Source: Bacteroidales bacterium (GTDB taxonomy: Bacteria > Bacteroidota > Bacteroidia > Bacteroidales > UBA932). From it: DNA of 64,000 bases. The notes below the pieces were generated by a model that was not told the origin of the DNA, made no database searches, and saw only the letters and a program-made list of their open reading frames with translations. Below are positions 60,784 to 64,000 of the stretch, in pieces. The translations under genes and the position numbers were made by a program. Position 1 is the first letter of the stretch, and every line of letters begins with the position of its first letter. The stretch is taken from contig JAGBNC010000015.1 of NCBI GenBank assembly GCA_017634595.1, positions 1 through 64,000 on the forward strand, written 5' to 3'.

Positions 60784-62167
60784 CGAGGCCGAGCTGGTCT
60801 TTGACGGCAAGAATGCACTGATTTATGGTGAGAACGGTACCGGCAAGAGTTCGCTGTATCAGGCGTTGAAGGTTGTTTTCCACAGAAAGAGGATCTTCGA
60901 CACGGAGATTCCGTCCACTGTGACAGACCCGCTGGATAGGCAAAATGCGGAGAAGGATGTGCTGGCGCAGTATAACTATCAGAAAACGCCGCTGACCGAT
61001 TTCACCCTGGAGATAGACGGGCAGGATTACAAGACTTTTACGCCTGCGGGGATAGATGTCAGTATGATTTCGCGTGACGATATTTTGGCTGAAGAAGTGA
61101 TTGATGTTGTGAAACTGCTGAAGAGGGCGATAGTGGGTATAGATGATCCTGTGGCATTTGTTGTGGACAAGAAGACTACGATAGAGGAGTTCGTGAATCT
61201 GTTTTTGAAAGATTATTTCTGCGAAGAGAATCTTACTATTGAACTGACGTACAGAAGTCCCGACTGGCTGTTGACGATTAAAGATGCCAGCAGGGATAAC
61301 AGGGGAAGAAACGAAAATCTTACAGAGTATTTCAACGAGGCAAAGCTGCATATTATCAAAGCTTTGCTACTGTTGACCGCTGTGCTTTACAACGGATCTG
61401 CTGCACGTGGCGATGAGCGAGTGCTGGTGTTGGATGATGTGATTAGCAGTTTGGATGCTGCCAACAGGACTTTCTTTGTGGAATTGTTGAAAGAGTATTT
61501 CGACGAGTATCAACTAATTATCCTTACACACAGCGTTTCGTTCTTTAATATGGCAGAGTATGCTTTTTCTATAGCCTATGGGCAGAAGGATAGCTGGTGC
61601 CAGTATCAGGTGGTAGAACACGTAGGAAACTCGGAAATAGTGGAGAGAAGTTCGCAGGACTACGCCTCAATTATTAACCGCGAGAAGAATAGATATCCTA
61701 TAGGTGATATTGGCAACAGGATACGCAAGCGTTTCGAGTTTCTTGTCTGCGAGGTGTCGAAATTACTCCACACGGGCGGTGTGGCTGAATGTGGCAAACT
61801 GATAGAGGCCATCAATACCCCAAAAAAGTTGTACTATGAATATGATGCGGCGACCAAGAAGACAAATACAGTTTATGATTTGATTGAGGAGTTGACCGGA
61901 ATTATTGATGCGGATTCGGGTTCGCCGTTGAAAACGCAATTGCAGGCTGTGATTGATCGCTACGTGTCGAATACTGAAATAACCAAGCTGAGAGACACTA
62001 TTTGTGATTTGGTTCTTTATCAGAAAGTGTCGATGCATCCGCTATCGCACGCCACCGGAGCTATGCCGCTATCCACGCAGAAGGAAGTTGACCGCTCTAT
62101 AACCCTGCTGATGATGTTGGAGAAGCAGATGGGAACGCTGATTGGAAGAGATTTGTACTCAATATAA
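60740..62167 (+). CDS. RecF/SMC-like ATPase
   Basis: The 475-residue product has an SMC/RecF N terminus INKLKLKNFKAFRDEAELV, Walker A GENGTGKSS (30-38), a degenerate signature FNEAKLH, Walker B LVLDD (229-233), D-loop SSLD and switch His in ILTHS. There is no long coiled coil between the ATPase halves. Such ATPases pair with nucleases in several defence systems. It overlaps the DUF262 gene and abuts the next gene by two bases. An in-frame ATG at 60722 lies deeper in the upstream gene and is less likely. Confidence 0.86.
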   Translation: MINKLKLKNFKAFRDEAELVFDGKNALIYGENGTGKSSLYQALKVVFHRKRIFDTEIPSTVTDPLDRQNAEKDVLAQYNYQKTPLTDFTLEIDGQDYKTFTPAGIDVSMISRDDILAEEVIDVVKLLKRAIVGIDDPVAFVVDKKTTIEEFVNLFLKDYFCEENLTIELTYRSPDWLLTIKDASRDNRGRNENLTEYFNEAKLHIIKALLLLTAVLYNGSAARGDERVLVLDDVISSLDAANRTFFVELLKEYFDEYQLIILTHSVSFFNMAEYAFSIAYGQKDSWCQYQVVEHVGNSEIVERSSQDYASIINREKNRYPIGDIGNRIRKRFEFLVCEVSKLLHTGGVAECGKLIEAINTPKKLYYEYDAATKKTNTVYDLIEELTGIIDADSGSPLKTQLQAVIDRYVSNTEITKLRDTICDLVLYQKVSMHPLSHATGAMPLSTQKEVDRSITLLMMLEKQMGTLIGRDLYSI

Positions 62168-62169
62168 AG

Positions 62170-63195
62170 ATGACCAAAGAAGAGTTGCTGAACATACCCG
62201 TGTCGTGGATTCCCGGTACTACCTCGAAGCAAGTAGTACATCAGAGCCTGCGTAACGCGTTGTTGGCTATATGGCGCGGTGAGCAAAAGGATAAGATGTT
62301 GCGGATGAGGGAATTGGTGGATACCAATCACGATGCGTATGACGCGATTAAAAGAACACTGCCCGCCAACATCTTTTCTGGAAAGTTTACGGGCGGTCAC
62401 GCAGCTACGGATATTACTGAATACAATCGGCTACTGACACTCGATATTGACAAGTTGGACGCAGAACGACTTGAGCAGGTGAGGCAGTATTTAGCAGACG
62501 ACGAGTATGTGTTTGCCTTTTGGTTGTCGCCGTCGGGAAAAGGTTTCAAGGGGCTTGTGCTATTGGACTATGGGGAAATAGATTTGGTTGACAAGGTGTA
62601 CTGGCATAGAGAAGCCTTTAATCAACTCTTCAAGTATTTCCACGACAAATATGGTTTTGAACTGGACATAAAATGCAAAGACGTTCCTCGTCTTTGTTTT
62701 GTTTCATACGATCCCAATATCAGGGTTAAGAACACGGTGAAGGCCTTCATAGTGGAACCTATCGAGGAAGTGCTGAAGGCGAAGACGGAAGCAGTGAAGC
62801 ATCGGAAAGCCTTTGCCAACTACAAAGAAAACGGGACCTATCGCCGCAACCAGCCAGGGCGTAACCAGCAGAAAGACCGTGGCACAGTGAGTTCGATAGT
62901 GAAGTATTTGGAGAGGAACAGGCTGTCTATAACCTCCAATTACAATGACTGGTTTTGTGTGGCGATGGCTATTGTGACGGCATTTAACTATGATGTTGGG
63001 GAGCGTTACTACGTGCGCTTATGCAGGTTGGACGGTGCAAAACACGACGAGCAGGCCAGCATTGCTATGCTGCGCTACTGTTACGAGCACAGTAATTATG
63101 AAATTACGCTGGGAACGCTCGTTTACTTTGCCCAGCGGAAGGGATATAAATTCAGTTATAAGGCAGTACCTAAGAGGGACACCGAATCTGATTGA
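62170..63195 (+). CDS. BT4734-like N-terminal/VirE-type protein (primase-like)
   Basis: The 341-residue product has the BT4734/VirE N-terminal pattern: RLLTLDIDKLD (acidic pair 92-94), FAFWLSPSGKGFKGLVLL (120-128), and CKDVPRLCFVSYDP, an arrangement seen in primase-like folds, followed by a helical C-terminal part (SSIVKYLERNRLSITSNYNDWFCVAMAI). It is usually found beside helicase-like proteins in mobile elements; here it completes the TcmP operon. Its activity is unknown. Confidence 0.78.
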   Translation: MTKEELLNIPVSWIPGTTSKQVVHQSLRNALLAIWRGEQKDKMLRMRELVDTNHDAYDAIKRTLPANIFSGKFTGGHAATDITEYNRLLTLDIDKLDAERLEQVRQYLADDEYVFAFWLSPSGKGFKGLVLLDYGEIDLVDKVYWHREAFNQLFKYFHDKYGFELDIKCKDVPRLCFVSYDPNIRVKNTVKAFIVEPIEEVLKAKTEAVKHRKAFANYKENGTYRRNQPGRNQQKDRGTVSSIVKYLERNRLSITSNYNDWFCVAMAIVTAFNYDVGERYYVRLCRLDGAKHDEQASIAMLRYCYEHSNYEITLGTLVYFAQRKGYKFSYKAVPKRDTESD

Positions 63196-63204
63196 CGTTT
63201 CATT

Positions 63205-63350
63205 CGGATGAGGCCCGCGTACGGGTGAGCAAAGCATATTAGGGACCTACTGCGCCCGCAAGGGAGCAGACCTCTCACCAACAGGAAGGTTTATAATCAT
63301 AATCGAATTGTGATTGTAGTTTGTTCGGAGTTTTAGTTAACGGGGACTGC
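63205..63350 (+). ncRNA. candidate structured RNA upstream of the reverse transcriptase
   Basis: No ORF is seen here, but the sequence is strongly self-complementary: CTGC-CCC...GGG-GCAG with a GCAA tetraloop (63250-63269), enclosed by GGTGAG (63224-63229)/CTCACC (63274-63279), and an alternative CCCG-CGTA-CGGG hairpin (63214-63225). An AT-rich symmetric stretch follows (63295-63317). Defence-associated reverse transcriptases often have such an RNA as template or primer. Confidence 0.4.
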
Positions 63351-63363
63351 CTTTTTTTATACG

Positions 63364-64000
63364 ATGAAACCGTTTGGGGAATATATTTCGTTTTGGTCGG
63401 TGGCTGACGTGCTTATCAGTAAGCGCGTACAGCTCTGCGACAAGCGGCACAAGAAGCATCAGTTGCATTTGTTGTCGCCCTCGATGAGTTTAGGGCAGAT
63501 GACGGAAACAGAACAGTTGTTGCTATCGCTGATGCCGCCCCGGAAGCGTTGGGTGAGTCTGTCGACAAAAACCCGTTACCGCGAACTTGACGATGGTCAC
63601 CGCCAACGCAATGCCGCGGCGAGATGCAATTGGAAGGCTATAAAATGGACAATTAAGAGAGATCTGGCTGATGGCGGAGTTATTCCATATCTTACAGCCT
63701 TGAAGGAGTTTGTGAATAAGATTCAGAAGCGGGTACGTGAAGAACATTTTGCTTTTGAGGTACCCCTTTTGTTTCCTGACGTAAAAGACGAGACGAGTTG
63801 TCGTCCACTATGCAAATTTGAAAGTCTGGAGGATTCGGTGATACTGATCTTGGCGAATAAGTATCTGACGGAGTTGTTCGACAGCCTGTTTTATGAGGAA
63901 AGTCTGGCTTTCAGGTGCAAACGCGATTATCACGGAGAGAACGATTGTGTTACTGCACATCATCACGCCATTGTACGGATGAAGGAATACCGAGAACGAT
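63364..64000 (+). CDS. reverse transcriptase, 5' part (runs off the right edge)
   Basis: The frame is open from the ATG at 63364 to the window end (212 codons). The last ~70 residues look like the start of a reverse transcriptase domain (RT0/RT1): CRPLCKFESLEDSVILILAN, FDSLFYEESLAFRCKR, then a long helix. The ~140-residue N-terminal part (with AARCNWKAIKWTIKRDLADGG) is not recognised, and the catalytic YADD box would lie beyond the edge. The position in a defence island suggests a defence RT rather than a group II intron or DGR. Confidence 0.65.
   Translation, partial: MKPFGEYISFWSVADVLISKRVQLCDKRHKKHQLHLLSPSMSLGQMTETEQLLLSLMPPRKRWVSLSTKTRYRELDDGHRQRNAAARCNWKAIKWTIKRDLADGGVIPYLTALKEFVNKIQKRVREEHFAFEVPLLFPDVKDETSCRPLCKFESLEDSVILILANKYLTELFDSLFYEESLAFRCKRDYHGENDCVTAHHHAIVRMKEYRER

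Noticed and set aside
63205-63363. Group II intron 5' region or diversity-generating retroelement template repeat
   Set aside because: No GUGYG-type intron 5' end and no repeated adenine-variable template/variable pair could be found in the window; the N terminus of the RT does not resemble either class.
1-64000. CRISPR array, complete insertion sequence or integrase gene
   Set aside because: No regularly spaced direct repeats and no transposase or integrase motifs were seen on either strand.

Overview
Organism. The window reads as a chromosome segment of a Bacteroidales bacterium (phylum Bacteroidota). Ten promoters carry the Bacteroidota -7 consensus TAnnTTTG, ribosome binding sites are generally weak, and the gene content (RadC, PycB-like carboxyltransferase, GH27 galactosidase, large capsule cluster, BT4734-type protein) fits that order. 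The family cannot be fixed from sequence alone. Base composition is a mosaic: GC-rich housekeeping genes up to about 18 kb, then alternating GC-moderate and AT-rich blocks (18.1-20.7, 32.7-35.3 and 44.1-48.4 kb are AT-rich).

Layout. 0-13.6 kb is core metabolism: a YccF fragment, dtd, a lipoprotein, tRNA-Ala(GGC), radC, a PycB-like gene overlapping a HAD phosphatase and followed by alr and a C1B peptidase, a radical SAM protein, folP-thiL, rubrerythrin, a phosphodiester-glycosidase-family protein and a GH27 alpha-galactosidase. 13.8-18.1 kb is a tight four-gene nucleotide-sugar operon (UDP-uronate 4-epimerase, GHMP sugar kinase, sugar-1-P nucleotidyltransferase, UDP-glucose dehydrogenase) behind a structured leader. 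18.1-21.7 kb is an accessory strip: a toxin/Panacea-antitoxin pair, an unknown gene, a DUF2971 gene, then the remains of a phage lysis cassette (broken endolysin, nested inner and outer spanin genes).

21.8-55.7 kb is a surface-polysaccharide locus. It starts with a 4,6-dehydratase and runs into an unusual enzyme module (aminotransferase, ATP-grasp ligase, U32-like TIM barrel, citrate-lyase-like lyase, aldo/keto reductase, MmgE/PrpD, phosphonopyruvate-decarboxylase-like enzyme, two-subunit fumarase-type hydro-lyase) that seems built to make a small carboxylic or amino building block. After an intergenic scar at 32.2-32.7 kb come a second ATP-grasp gene, an NlpC/P60-like lipoprotein, flippase, polymerase, glycosyltransferases, a cytidylyltransferase-oxidoreductase fusion with a TagF-like transferase (a polyol-phosphate route), and two separate initiating phosphoglycosyl transferases. 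No UpxY/UpxZ regulator pair is present.

56-64 kb is a defence-type island: a SIR2-like gene, then an operon of TcmP, its three-Cys partner, a DUF262 protein, an SMC-like ATPase and a BT4734/primase-like protein, followed by a structured non-coding segment and a reverse transcriptase cut by the right edge. The best candidates for undescribed biology are the 23-32 kb biosynthetic module, the TcmP/DUF262/ATPase operon, and the reverse transcriptase with its upstream RNA.
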